A stretch of DNA of 64,000 bases, taken from NCBI GenBank assembly GCA_963704535.1, contig OY969916.1:7006001-7070000 (forward strand), given 5' to 3'. This DNA comes from G963704535 sp963704535. GTDB taxonomy: Bacteria; Chloroflexota; Chloroflexia; Chloroflexales; Roseiflexaceae. Shown here piece after piece: positions 36,301 to 49,109 of the stretch. Each line of letters begins with the position of its first letter. The first letter of the stretch is position 1. Below the pieces are notes generated by a model. It had not been told where the DNA came from. It made no database searches and saw only the letters and a list, made by a program, of their open reading frames with translations. A program made the translations under genes and the position numbers.

Positions 36301-39300
36301 CGGGCGAGATCGAAGCGCTGCTGGGTCGGCACCCATCCGTGCGCGAGGTGGCCGTCGCCGTGCGTGAGGCGGCGCCTGGCGATACGCGGCTGGTAGCCTA
36401 CGTTGTCCCCGACCAAGAACAAAGAACAAAGCCTGTCCTGAGCGAAGTCGAAGGGAACAAAGAACAAACGGGCGAAGAGTTCTCATTCTCAATTCTCAAT
36501 TCTCAATTCTCAATTCTCAGGGGAGTTGCGCCAGTTCATCCGTGATCGCCTACCAGACTATATGACACCAGCGGCGTTTGTGGTGCTGGAGGCGCTGCCG
36601 GTGACGCCCAACGGCAAGCTCGACCGCCGGGCGCTGCCGGAGCCGGATTGGTCGCTGCGCGCGCTGGCCGAAGACTACGTCGCGCCGCGCACGCCGGTCG
36701 AAGAGGTGCTGGCCGGGATCTGGGCGCAGGTGCTTGGCGTGGCGCAGGTGGGTGCTCATGATCATTTCTTCGAGCTGGGCGGGCACTCGCTGCTGGCCAC
36801 GCAGCTTATGTCCCGGCTGCGCGAGTTGCTCCAGGTCGAGATTCCGCTCCGCGCTATCTTTGAGGCCCCCACGGTCGCCGCCCTGGCCGAGCATGTCGAG
36901 ATCGCCCAGCGCTCTGCGGCCGGCGTGCAGGCGCCGCCGATCCGGCCGGCCCCGCGTGACGCCGCTCTGCCGCTCTCGTTCTCGCAACAGCGGCTGTGGT
37001 TCCTCGATCAGCTTGAGCCCGGCAGCCCGCTCTACAATATCCCCGACGCCGTGCGTCTGACCGGCCGGCTCGATCTCGACGCGCTCGGTCGCTGCCTCGA
37101 TGAGATCGTGCGTCGGCACGAGGCGCTGCGAACGACATTCGTGACCGTCGATGGGCGAGCGCGGCAGGTGATCGCGCCGGTGGGCGCGGTCGCCGTGCCC
37201 CTACCGACGCTCGATCTGCGCCACGTCCCGGCCGACCGGCGCGAGGCCGAGGTTCTGCGGCTGGCGACCGAGGAGGCCCAGCGGCCGTTCGACCTGGCGC
37301 GCGGGCCGCTGCTGCGCGCCACCCTGCTCCAGCTCGCCGAAGATGAGCACGTGGCGCTCTTCACGACGCACCACATCATCTCGGATGGCTGGTCGGGCGC
37401 GGTGCTGACTCGCGAGGTGGCGCAGCTCTATGCGGCCTTCGCCGGCGGGCAGCCTTCGCCGCTAGCGCCACTGCCTATTCAGTACGCCGACTTCGCCGCC
37501 TGGCAGCGCGCCTGGCTCCAGGGCCAGGTGCTTGAGACCCAGCTTTCCTACTGGAAGCGCCAGCTTGGCGGCGCGGGCGGGCGCGGCGGGCCGCCGCTCG
37601 ATCTGCCGACCGACCGGCCCCGCCCAGCGGTGCAGACTTTCCGTGGTGCCCACCAGTCCTTTGCGCTCCCCCAGCAGTTGTCCGACCGGATCAAGTCGTT
37701 CAGCCGCAAGCAGGGTGCGACACTGTTTATGACGCTGCTGGCGGCGTTCCAGGCCTTGCTGTACCGCTACAGCGGCCAGGACGACATCAGCGTCGGCTCG
37801 CCGATCGCGGGCCGCAACCGGGCCGAGATCGAGCCACTGATCGGCTGTTTTATCAACACGCTGGTGCTGCGTGGCGACCTATCCGGCGATCCCACCTTCC
37901 GGATACTGCTACGGCGGGTGCGCGAGACGGCGCTGGGCGCCTACGCCCACCAGGATCTGCCCTTCGAGATGATCGTCGACGCGCTCCAGCCCGAACGCAA
38001 CCTTAGCCGCGCGCCGCTGTTCCAAGTCATGTTCATTCTCCAGAACGCGCCGATGAGCGCCATCCAGTTGCCTGGCCTGACGCTTGGGACGCTGGAGATC
38101 GAGAACGGCATATCGACGTTTGATGTCACCCTGACGATGGAGGAGGGGCCGGGCGGGCTGGGCGGCAGCTTCGAGTACAACACCGACCTGTTCGACGCCG
38201 CGACGATCACGCGGATGATCGGCCATTTCCAGCAATTGTTGGAAGCGATCACCACCAACCCCGATTGCCGCATCTCCGCTCTGCCGCTGCTGACGGAGGC
38301 TGAGCGCCGGCAGGTGCTGGTCGAGTGGAACGACACGGCGGCACCGTTCCCACTGGATCGTTGCATCCACCAGCTCTTCGAGGCCCAGGCGCAGCGCACC
38401 CCCAACGCCGTCGCGCTGATGTTCGACCACCGATCGCCGACCACCGATCACCGACCACCGACCACCAGCGGTCACGGAGAGTTTGCCCTACAGGGTCTCA
38501 ATTCTCAATTCTCAATTCTCAATTCTCAATTCTCATCTGTGACCTACCGCGAGCTGAACGGGCGCGCCAATCAACTCGCTCACTTTCTGCGGACTCGCGG
38601 CGTGGGGCCGGAGACGCTGGTCGGGCTGTGCGCCGAGCGCTCACCGGAGCTGATCGTCGGGCTGCTGGGCATCCTCAAGGCCGGCGGCGCCTACGTCCCG
38701 CTCGACCCCGCCTACCCCGCCGAGCGACTGCGCTTCATGATCGAGGACGCCCAGGTTTCCATACTGCTCACCACCCAAGAACAAAGAACAAAGAACCAAG
38801 AACAAAGAACCGATAGCACCACTGATCGTAAGGGCGTATTGCATACGCCCCCAGCGAACCCTGGACAACGGACAGTAATAGACCTCGACACCGACTGGGA
38901 GACGATCGCCCAGCAGCCGGAGACGAACCTGGACAGCGAGGTGACGCCCGCCAACCTGGCCTACGTGATCTACACCTCCGGCTCGACCGGCAAGCCCAAG
39001 GGCGTGATGGTCACGCACCGCGCGCTGCTCAACTACACCACTGCCGCTGCCGACACCTTCGCCCTGCGGCCTGACGACCGCGTGCTCCAGTTCGCCTCGA
39101 TCAGCTTTGATGCCGCAGCCGAGGAGATCTTCCCGACGCTGACCACCGGCGCCGCGCTGGTGCTGCGCACCGACGCGATGGTGAGCGCCGCGACGACCTT
39201 CCTGGACCACTGCCGGGCGCTAGGCATCAGCGTCCTGGATCTGCCCACCGCCTACTGGCATCAGCTTACCGCCGAGCTGGTCGAGCAGCGCCTGTCCGTC

Positions 39301-41917
39301 CCCGACGCGCTGCGGCTGCTGATCATCGGTGGCGAGCGCGCGCTCCCGGAACGGGTGGACGCCTGGCGGCAGCAGGTGGGTGCGCGGGTGCGGCTGCTCA
39401 ACACCTACGGCCCGACCGAGGCCACCGTGGTGGCGACGCTCTGGGAGGCGAGTGGCAGCGCGATGCTGCGCGAGGTGCCGATCGGCAAGCCGGTGCCCAA
39501 CGTGCAGGCTTACATTCTCGACGGCGCAGGCAATCCCGTGCCAGTCGGGGTGCCGGGCGAGCTGCACATCGGCGGCGCGGGCCTGGCGCGTGGCTACCTG
39601 GGCCGCCCCGAGCTGACTGCCGAGCGCTTTGTCCCTTGTCCGTGGTCAGTAGTCAGTGGTCAGTTGCAAGAGACTACGGACAACGGACCACTGGCAACTG
39701 ACAACCGGCTCTACCGGACCGGCGACCTGGTGCGCTACCTACCCGACGGCACGATCGAGTACCTGGGGCGGATCGATCAGCAGGTGAAAGTGCGTGGGTT
39801 CCGCATCGAGCTGGGCGAGATCGAGGCGGCACTGGGGCGGCATCCGCAGGTGCGCGAGGCGCTGGTGCTGGCCCGCGAGGATGTACCCGGCGTGAAGCGG
39901 CTGGTCGCCTACCTCGTCCCTTCCGAAGAACAAAGAACAAAGCTTGTCCTGAGCGAAGTCGAAGGGAACAAAGAACAAAACGGTGAGAAGCCCGATTCTC
40001 AATTCTCAATTCTCAATTCTCAATTCTCAATTCAAGAGCTGCGGGACTACCTCAAGACCCGGCTGCCCGACTACATGATCCCAGTCGCCTCCGTGACTCT
40101 GGAGGCGCTGCCGCTGACGCCCAGCGGCAAGCTGGATCGCAAGGCCCTGCCAGCCCCCGACCAGGCCCGCTCCGAGCCCGACGCGGCCTATGTCGCTCCA
40201 AGCTCCTCGGTCGAGCAGACGCTGGCCAGGATCTGGGCGCAGGTGCTTGGCATCGCTCACGTCGGCGTCAACGACAATTTCTTTGCGCTGGGCGGCGACT
40301 TGATTCTGAGCATCCAGGTGATCTCGCGCGCCAACCAGGCCGGCCTGCGTCTGACGCCCAAGCACCTGTTCCAGGCCGCCACGGTCGCCGAGCTAGCCAA
40401 GCTGGTCGGCACCACCGGGGCCACCCAGGCCGAGCAGGGGCTGGTGGTTGGCGCCGTGCCCTTCACCCCGATCCAGCGCTGGTTCTTTGAGCAGGAGTTC
40501 GCCGAGCCGCAGCACTGGAATCAGTCGCTGCTGTTCGCGGTCAGCCGGCCGCTTGAGCTAGAGCTGCTGGAGCAAACAATCACGCGGCTGCTTTCGCATC
40601 ATGATGCACTGCGTTTGCGCTTCGACCGTGCGGGCGGCCAATGGACGCAGGACAACGCCGGAATGTCGGGGGATGGGCCGGTGAGCTGGTTCGATCTATC
40701 GGGGCTTGCCGAGCCGGAGCAGCGCCCAATAATCGAGTTCGACTGCGGCGGCGCTCCAGGCCAGCCTTGATCTGACGAATGGCCCGCTGCTACGGGTGGC
40801 CTATTTCGACCTGGGGCCGGGGCGCCCTGGCCGGCTGCTGATGGTGATTTACCACCTGGCCGTGGACGGGGTCTCCTGGCGCATCCTGCTCGAAGATCTT
40901 CAGGCGGTCTACCAGCAATTGCAGCTCGACGCGGCTTCAGGGGTGGTTCGCGATCCGGTAGGGGCCGTTCACGAACCCACGCTGCCGTCGAAGACGACCT
41001 CGTTCCGGGCGTGGGCGCTCCGCCTGGCCGAGTACGCCCGCTCGGATGCCGTGCGGGCCGAGCTGGACTACTGGCTGGCCGCGTCGGGTGGCCGCGTCGC
41101 GCGCCTGCCGGTCGATTACCAGGGCGGCGCCAATACCGAGGGCTCGGCGCGCGGCGTGACCGTGGAGTTGAGCGCCGAGGAGACGCGGGCGCTGCTTCAA
41201 GACGTGCCGGCGGCCTACCACACCGAGATCAACGATGTGCTGATGACGGCGCTGGCACAGGCTTGCGCCGGCTGGACCGGCACGCGCGCGGTGCTGATCG
41301 AGCTGGAGGGGCACGGTCGCGAGGATCTGTTCGAGGATATCGACATTTCGCGCACAGTCGGCTGGTTTACGACCGTCTTCCCGGTGCGGCTGGACCTGCC
41401 CGATCGCGGCGGCCCCGGCGAGAGCCTGAAGGCAGTCAAGGAGCAGTTGCGCCGGATGCCCAACCGCGGCATCGGCTATGGCCTGCTGCGCTACCTGGCC
41501 GACGACGCGACCGGCGAGCGCCTGCGCGCGCTGCCCCCGGCCGAGATCAGCTTCAACTACCTTGGGCAGACCGCCCAGGCGCTTCAGGAGGGCACATCGT
41601 TCGTGCCGGCGTCCGAGGACGGCGGGCCAAGCTACAGCCCGCTGGCGACGCGAAGCTGCCTGCTGGATATCAACGGCGCCATCGTCGGCGGCCAGCTCCA
41701 GATGCACTGGACCTATAGCGAGAACATCCACCGGCGCGCGACCGTCGAACGGGTGGCCCAGGAGTTCATCGCGGCGCTGCGGGCGTTGATCGCCCACTGC
41801 CAGTCGCCCAACGCCGGCGGCTACACCCCGTCGGACTTTTCGCTCGCCAAGCTCGACCAGCGCAAGCTCGACAAGGTGCTCGCGAAGTTTAACAAGAAGG
41901 AAAGATCAGCCAGATGA
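33336..41917 (+). CDS. NRPS: C-A(Orn)-T-C-A(Lys-like)-T-E (two frameshifts; T2 lacks Ser)
   Basis: C1 has HHIVSDGWS. A1 reads DVGEIGSIDK, the established ornithine code. T1 has LGGHSLL. C2 has HHIISDGWS. A2 reads about DAEDIGTVVK, close to Lys/beta-Lys codes. T2 is LGGDLILSIQV: the phosphopantetheine Ser is Leu (TTG, 40300-40302). The E domain has YHLAVDGVSW (first His is Tyr, second His kept), EGHGRE, RTVGWF and SFNYLGQ. The frame breaks at about 36485, in the A8-A9 repeat island, and at about 40752 (GAGTTCGAC), by one extra base each; both sides match the expected domains, so this is annotated as one gene. An internal TTG at 36526 should not be taken as a real start. The stop overlaps the next ATG (ATGA). 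Confidence 0.9.
35172..35316. repeat. Repeat island, A2-A3 loop of Orn A
   Basis: A short GAACAAA run, the 19-bp palindrome and two YRTTPP-coding 36-nt units. Confidence 0.9.
36116..36192. repeat. Repeat island, A6-A7 loop of Orn A
   Basis: GAGATTA/GAGATTG heptamers face TCCAATC heptamers, a hairpin before LYRTGDL. Confidence 0.9.
36414..36520. repeat. Repeat island, A8-A9 linker of Orn A, with frameshift
   Basis: GAACAAA, the 24-bp CCTGTCC...GAAGGG element (36432-36455), GAACAAA, then CAATTCT. Aligned with the copy at 52137, it has one extra base near 36485 (GAGTTCTC versus GAGCCTC), which breaks the frame. Confidence 0.88.
38425..38535. repeat. Repeat island before first A motif, Lys-like A domain
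   Basis: CCACCGA-type heptamers, a unique spacer, then four CAATTCT heptamers, ending just before VTYRELN. Confidence 0.9.
38776..38875. repeat. Repeat island, A2-A3 loop of Lys-like A
   Basis: GAACAAA heptamers and the 19-bp palindrome, without an extra 36-nt unit. Confidence 0.9.
39641..39705. repeat. Repeat island, A6-A7 loop of Lys-like A
   Basis: TGGTCAG/TAGTCAG heptamers face GGACAAC/CTGACAAC. Confidence 0.9.
39925..40033. repeat. Repeat island, A8-A9 linker of Lys-like A
   Basis: GAACAAA, the 24-bp element with one substitution (CTTGTCC at its start), GAACAAA, then CAATTCT heptamers. Confidence 0.9.
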
Positions 41918-44900
41918 GTGCTGGAACTATCGAGGACATCTATCCGCTTACGCCCATGCAGCAGGGCATGCTGTTCCACAGCCTGTACGCCCCCGAATCC
42001 GGCGTCTACGTGGAGCAGATGGACTGCCCGCTGCATGGCCGGGTAGATGTCCTGGCTTTTGAGCGCGCCTGGGGGCATGTGATCGAGCGCCACCCGATTC
42101 TGCGAACCGCGTTTCTGTGGGAGGAGCTTGACGAGCCGCTCCAGGTGGTGCAGCAGCAGGTCGATCTGCCGTTCGAGCAGCGCGACTGGCGCGGGGTGCC
42201 GCTGGTCGAGCAGGCGGCGCGGCTGGAGCAACTGCGCCACCAGGATCAGCGCCGGGGCTTCGATCTGTCCGAAGCGCCGCTGATGCGCCTGACCCTGCTG
42301 CAAACCGCCGACGATGCCTACCATTTCGTCTGGACCCACCATCACCTGCTGATCGACGGCTGGTCGCTGCCGTTGCTGCTCCAGGAGGTGTTCGCCTGCT
42401 ACGAGGCGTTCCGCCAGGGCCGGCGCCCGGCGCTGCCACACCTGCGGCCGTACCGTGACTATATCGCCTGGCTCCAGGATCAGAATTTAGAGCGAACCGA
42501 GGCGTTCTGGCGGCAGTCGCTGGCCGGGATCTCCGCGCCGACGCCGCTGGCGTTCGGGAGCGCGGGGCCGGCGGCGCCGGATACACAAGCCGACCAGGAG
42601 AGCGGGCAGATCCAGGTGCCGGCGGAGGCAACCGCCACGCTGACTGCCCTAGCCCGCCAGCATCAGATCACCCTGAGCACGATCGTGCAGGGCGCGTGGG
42701 CGCTGCTACTCAGCCGCTACAGCGGCGAGGTGGATGTCGTCTACGGCGTCACGGTCTCTGGCCGCCCGGTGGACCTGGACGGCGCCGAGCGGATGATCGG
42801 GCTGTTTATCAACACGCTGCCGGTGCGGGTCGCGGTGCGGCCGGAAGCGACGCTGCTGGCTTGGCTGAAGGGCTTGCAGGCTCAGCAGGTCGAGCTGCGC
42901 CAGTATGAGTATAGCCCGCTGATCCAGATCCAGGAGTGGAGTGCGGTGCCGCGCAGTCTGCCGCTGTTCGAGAGCATCCTGGTCTTCGAGAACTACCCGG
43001 TGGACGACGCACTGCGCGAACAACAGGGCAGCCTGGAGCTGGGCAAGGTCCAGTCCTTCGCTAGGACCAATTATCCTTTGACGGTGGTGGCGACGCCGGG
43101 CCGGGCGCTCACGCTGGATATGATCTACGATCGGCGGCGTTTCGATGCGGCGACGATCGAGCGGATGCTGGGCCAGCTACGTACGCTGCTGGAAGGTATG
43201 ACCGTCGCCCCTGATTGTCGAGTATCCGCTCTGCCGCTGCTGAGCGAGGCCGAGCGCCGGCAACTGCTGATCGATTGGAACGCGACCGCCGCGCCGTTCC
43301 CGCAGGACCAGCCGGTCCACCGGCTCTTCGAGGCCCAGGCCGCGCGCAGCCCCAATGCCGTCGCGCTGATGTTCGACCACCGAACGCCGACTACCGACCA
43401 CCGAGAACCAGAACAAAGAACAAAGAACAAAGAACAAAGCAGCACCACAGAACCAAGAACCAAGAACCAAGAACCGGGAGATCCTACTCAAGGTTCTCAA
43501 TTCTCAATTCTCAATTCTCAATTCTCATATGTGACCTACGGCGAGCTGAACAGGCGGGCCAACCAACTGGCGCATCACTTGCGGCGGCTTGGCGTCGGGC
43601 CGGAGGTGCTGGTGGGCATCTGCGCCGAGCGCTCGCCGGAGCTGATCGTCGGGTTGCTGGGCGTGCTGAAGGCCGGCGGCGCGTATGTGCCGCTCGACCC
43701 AGCCTACCCCGCCGAACGGCTCCAGTATATGCTGGATGATGCCCAGGTCGCGGTGCTGCTTACCACGCAAGAACAAAGAACAAAGAACAAAGAACAAAGC
43801 GTCACAGATCGTAAGGGCGTATTGCATACGCCCCCAGCGGACGACGAAAGAGCGTATCGCACCACGCCCCCAGCGAACGACGAAGGAGCGTATCGCACCA
43901 CGCCCCCAGCGGACGACGAAAGAGCGTATCGCACCACGCCCCCAGCGGATGACGAAGGAGCGTATCGCACCACGCCCCCAGCGAACGATGGACAACGGAC
44001 CGTGATCGATCTCGTCGCCGACTGGGAGACGATCGCCCGGCTGCCGGAGACGAACCTCGACGGCGGCGCGACGGGCGAGAACCTGGCCTACGTGATCTAC
44101 ACCTCCGGCTCGACGGGGAAGCCCAAGGGCGTGCTGCTCCAGCACCATGGGCTGGTCAACCTGGCCCTGGAGCAGATCGGGGCGTTTGCGCTGGAGCCGG
44201 GCAGCCGCATCTTGCAGTTCGCCTCGTTCAGCTTCGACGCGGCGGTCTCGGAGATCTTCACGACGCTGCTGGCCGGGGCGGCGCTGGTGCTGGCCGACCG
44301 CGAGACGCTGCTGTCGGTGCCTGATCTGCTGGCGCTGCTGCGCGAGCAGGAGATCACGGTCGTGACGCTGCCGCCGTCGCTGCTGGCGCTGCTGCCGGCC
44401 GAGGAGCTGCCCGCGCTGCGAACGGTGGTCTCGGCCGGGGAGCGCTGCACGGCAGAGATCGCGGCGCGCTGGATGGCCGGGCGGCGCTTCCTGAACGCGT
44501 ACGGGCCGACCGAGGCGACGATCGGGCCGTGCTGGTACCACGTGACCGAGGTGGGCGGCGCGCAGGCGACGGTGCCGATCGGCCGGCCGATCGCCAACAT
44601 CCAACTCTACGTGCTGGATCAGCGGATGGAGCCGCTGCCGATCGGCGCGCCGGGCGAGCTGTACCTGGGCGGCGTGGGGCTGGCGCGCGGGTATCTGGGC
44701 CGGCCCGAGTTGACCGCCGAGCGCTTCGTTCCGAACCCCTTCTTGAGGATGGAGGATAGAGGATGGAGGATGGAAGATCGCCATCCGCCATCCTCCATCC
44801 TCCATCCTCTATCCTCCCGGTTGTACCGCACTGGCGATCTAGTGCGCTACCTGCCCGACGGTAACGTGGAGTTTCTGGGGCGGATCGACCAGCAGGTCAA

Positions 44901-47900
44901 GATCCGCGGCTTCCGGGTCGAGCTGGAGGAGATCGAGGCGGCGCTGCGGCAGCACGCGGCGGTCGAGGATGCGATCGTGCTGGTGCGGAATCCCGACGCA
45001 GGGAGGGGCGAGGATACGCCGGGCGAGCAGCGGCTCGTCGCCTACGTCGTCCCCGACCAAGAACAAAGAACAAAGAATAAAGAACAAAACGGTGAGACGC
45101 CAGATTCTCAATTCTCAATTCTCAATTCTCAATTCTCGGCAGAGCTACGCGCGTTCCTCAAAGATCGCCTGCCGGAGTACATGCTGCCGTCGGCGTTTGT
45201 GCTGCTGGCGGCCTGGCCGATGACGCCCAACGGCAAGGTCGATCGCAAGGCGCTGCCGGCTCCTGATGGCGCCCGGCTCGCGGGGGGCGACGCTTACGCC
45301 GCGCCGCGCACGCCGACCGAGGAGATTCTGGCTGGCGTCTGGTCGCAGTTGCTTGGCGTCGCCCTGGTCGGCATCCACGACGATTTCTTTGCGCTGGGCG
45401 GGCACTCGCTGCTGGCGACCCGGCTGATATCGCGCGTGCGCGAGGTCTTCGCGGTGGAGTTGCCGGTTCGCAGCCTGTTTGAGACCCCCACCGTGGCTGG
45501 GTTGGCCGGGCTAATCGAAGCGTCCGCCCGTACGAGGGCCGGGCTGGCCGCGCCGCCGGTCACGCCGGTGCCGCGCGAGGGACCGCTGCCGCTGTCGTTC
45601 GCCCAGCAACGGCTGTGGTTCCTCGACCAGCTTGAGCCGGATAGCCCGTTCTACAACAACCCGGTGGCCATGCGGGTGAATGGGCAGCTCGACGTGGCGG
45701 TCCTGGAGCGCAGCTTGAACGAGGTCGTGCGGCGTCACGAGGCGTTGCGAACGACCTTCGCGACCGTGGACGGCCAGCCGATCCAGGTGATCGCCACAGA
45801 GTCGACGGTGCCGGTGGCGGTGGTCGATCTGCGCGAGGGGCCGCCCGCCGAGCGCAAGGACGACGCCCAGCGGCTGTTGCAGGCCGAGGCGCGGCGGCCG
45901 TTCGACCTGGCGCGCGGGCCAGTGCTGCGGGCGGCCCTGTTCCAGATCGCCGACGACGAGCAGATCATTCTGCTGACGCTGCACCATATCGTCTCGGACG
46001 GCTGGTCGATGGGCGTGCTGATCCGTGAGATTGCCCTGCTCTACGACGCGTTCAGCCAGGGCCAGCCGTCGCCGCTGGCTGCTCTGCCGGTGCAGTACGC
46101 CGACTTCGCTGCCTGGCAGCGCACGTGGCTTCAGGGCCAGGGCGACGATGAAGCGTCGCCGATCCAGTCCCAGCTCGCCTATTGGAAAGAGCAACTGCGC
46201 GGCGTGCCGGACATGCTCGATCTGCCGACCGACCGGCCGCGGCCGGCGGTTCAGACTTCCAGCGGGGCAACCAAGTGGGTGAGGCTGCCGAAGGAATTGC
46301 TGGGTGATCTGATCGGGTTGAGCCGGCAGGAAGGCGCGACGCTGTTTATGACGCTGCTGGCGGCGTTCCAGACCTTGCTGTACCGCTATAGCGGCCAGGA
46401 GGATATCAACGTCGGCACGCCGATCGCCAACCGCACCCGCGGCGAGATCGAGCCCTTGATCGGCTTCTTCGTCAACACGCTGGTGCTGCGCGCCGATCTG
46501 TCCGGCGACCCAACCTTCCGCGAGCTGCTGACGCGGGTGCGCGAGGCGGCGCTGGGCGCGTATGCCCACCAGGATGTGCCGTTCGAGATGGTCGTCGAGG
46601 CGCTCCAGCCGGCCCGTACGCTCAGCCATACGCCGCTGTTCCAGGTCATGCTGGTGCTCGACAATGCGCCCATGGAGGCGCAGGAGCTGACCGGCCTGAC
46701 GCTGAATGGGCTTGATGCCGAGAGCGGCACGGCGCGGTTCGACCTGACGCTGGAGCTGATGGAGCGCCCGGACGGGCTGTACGGCGCGTTGGAGTATAAC
46801 ACCGACCTGTTTGACGCGGCCACGATCGAGCGGATGCTGGGGCACTTCCAGATCCTGCTGGAAGGCATCGTCGCCGACCCGGACTGCCAGGTCTCCGCGC
46901 TGCCGCTGTTGAGCGAGGCCGAGCGGCGGCAAGTGCTGGTCGAGTGGAACGCCACCACCCGCGACTATCCCGACCAGCACTGCTTCCACCACCTGTTCGA
47001 GCGGCAGGTTGAGTTGCAACCAGATGCTTTGGCGCTGCTCTACGAGGGCCAGCGGCTGACCTACCACGAGCTGAACCAGCAGGCCAACCGGCTGGCCCAC
47101 TACCTCCAGGCGCGTGGTGTCGGGCCGGAGGCGCTGGTGGGCATCTGCGTCGAGCGTTCGCCCGCGATGATCGTCGCCGTGCTGGCAGTGCTCAAGGCCG
47201 GTGGTGCCTACCTGCCACTCGACCCGAACTACCCCACAGAGCGCCTCCAGTATATGCTGGAGGATGCCCAGGTCGCCGTCCTGCTCACCACCCAAGAACA
47301 AAGAACAAAGAACCAAGAACAAAGCACCACCGATCGTAAGGGCGTATTGCATACGCCCCCAGCGAACGACGAAGGAGCGTATCGCACCACGCCCCCAGCG
47401 AACCACGAAAGAGCCTACAGCACTACACCCCACCCAACCGTGATCGAGCTAGAGGGTGACTGGGACCAGATCGCGCTGATGCCAGCCACCAATCCCAGCA
47501 GCGGAGCGAGTGCCGACAGCCTGGCGTACGTGATCTACACCAGCGGCTCGACCGGGCGGCCCAAGGGCACGCTGCTGCGCCACCGTGGGCTGTGCAACCT
47601 GCTCACCGTCCAGCGCCAGGTCTTCGCGATCACGCCTGAGAGCCGGGTGTTGCAGTTCGCGCCGTTCAGCTTCGATGCCTCGGTCTGGGAGACCGTGATG
47701 GCGCTGGGCAATGGCGCCGCCCTGGTCCTGGCGCCCCAAGCCCGGCTGGTCGGTGGAGCTGAGTTGCTCAATCTGCTGCGCGAGGCAGGCGTCACCACCG
47801 TGACCTTGCCGCCCTCGGTGCTCTCTGTGCTCGACCCGGACGCTTTGCCCGCGCTCCAGACCGTGATCGCCGCCGGCGAGGCTTGCTCGCACGCGCTGGT

Positions 47901-49109
47901 CGAGCGCTGGGGCGTGGGCAGGCGCTTCGTCAACGCCTACGGCCCCACCGAAACCACCGTCTGCGCCTCCCTGATCATCTGCGACCCACTCGACCCGCGC
48001 GCGCCCAGCATCGGGCGACCGCTGCCCAATGTGCAGCTCTACGTGCTGGACCGCCACTTGCAGCCGCTCCCAATCGGCGTGCCGGGTGAGCTGTACATCG
48101 GCGGGTTGAGCCTGGCGCGTGGCTACCTGCACCGCCCCGAGCTGACCGCCGAGCGGTTTGTTCCTTGTCCGTGGTCAGTGGTCAGTGGCCAGTTGCAACT
48201 GACAACGGACAACGGACAACGGACAACTGACAACCGGTTGTATAAGAGTGGTGACTTGGTGCGCTACCGGGCGGATGGCGAGCTGGAGTTCCTGGGGCGA
48301 GTAGACCAGCAAGTCAAGCTGCGCGGCTTCCGGATCGAGCTGGGCGAGGTGGCGGCGGTGCTGCGGCAGCACGCGGGCGTGCAGGATGCGCTGGTGCTGG
48401 CGCGGAATCCCGACGCAGGGAGGGGCGACGATGTTGCGGGAGAGAAACGACTGGTTGCCTATGTCGTCCCCGCCCAAGAACAAAGAACAAAGCCTGTCCT
48501 GAGCGAAGTCGAAGGGAATAAAGAACAAAGCAACGAGACGCCTGCTTCTCAATTCTCAATTCTCAATTCTCAATTCCTTGGGGAGTTGCGGGCGTACCTG
48601 CGGGAGCGGCTGCCGGAGTACATGGTGCCGTGGGGGTATGTTATGGTGGAGGAGTGGCCGCTGACGCCGAGCGGGAAGGTGGACCGGGGCGCGCTGCCGT
48701 TGCCGGACGGGCGGCGGTCGGAGGTGGAGCGAGCGTATGTGGCGCCGCGCAATGAGACGGAGGCGACATTGGCGGGGCTGTGTGGGGAGCTGCTGGGGCT
48801 GGCGCAGGTGGGGGTCGAGGACAACTTCTTCGAACTGGGCGGCCACTCCCTGCTGGCGACCAAGCTGATATCGCGGATTCGCGAACGTTTCCAGGTCGAG
48901 ATCCCGCTCCGCAGCCTGTTCGAGCACCCGACCGTTTCCGGCCTGGCCGAAGCCGTCGAGCAGGCTCGGCTCGTCGCCGACCGGCCGCAGGCGCCGGCGA
49001 TCGTCCCGCTTTCGCGCGACGCACGCCGGGCCAAGCGCTCGTCGCTGGCCGGCGGGAACGGCAGTGGGTCGGGTGAAAAAGAGAGCGTAGAGGAACCGAG
49101 GACGACCCG

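Noticed and set aside
36526..40770. A separate NRPS gene starting at 36526
   Set aside because: The start would be a TTG inside an A domain; the preceding frame matches the missing half, so this is one gene with a frame break.
42809..43012. Possible tRNA or other RNA gene within the NRPS block
   Set aside because: I looked for tRNA-like arms and rRNA signatures in the window and saw none that I could support.
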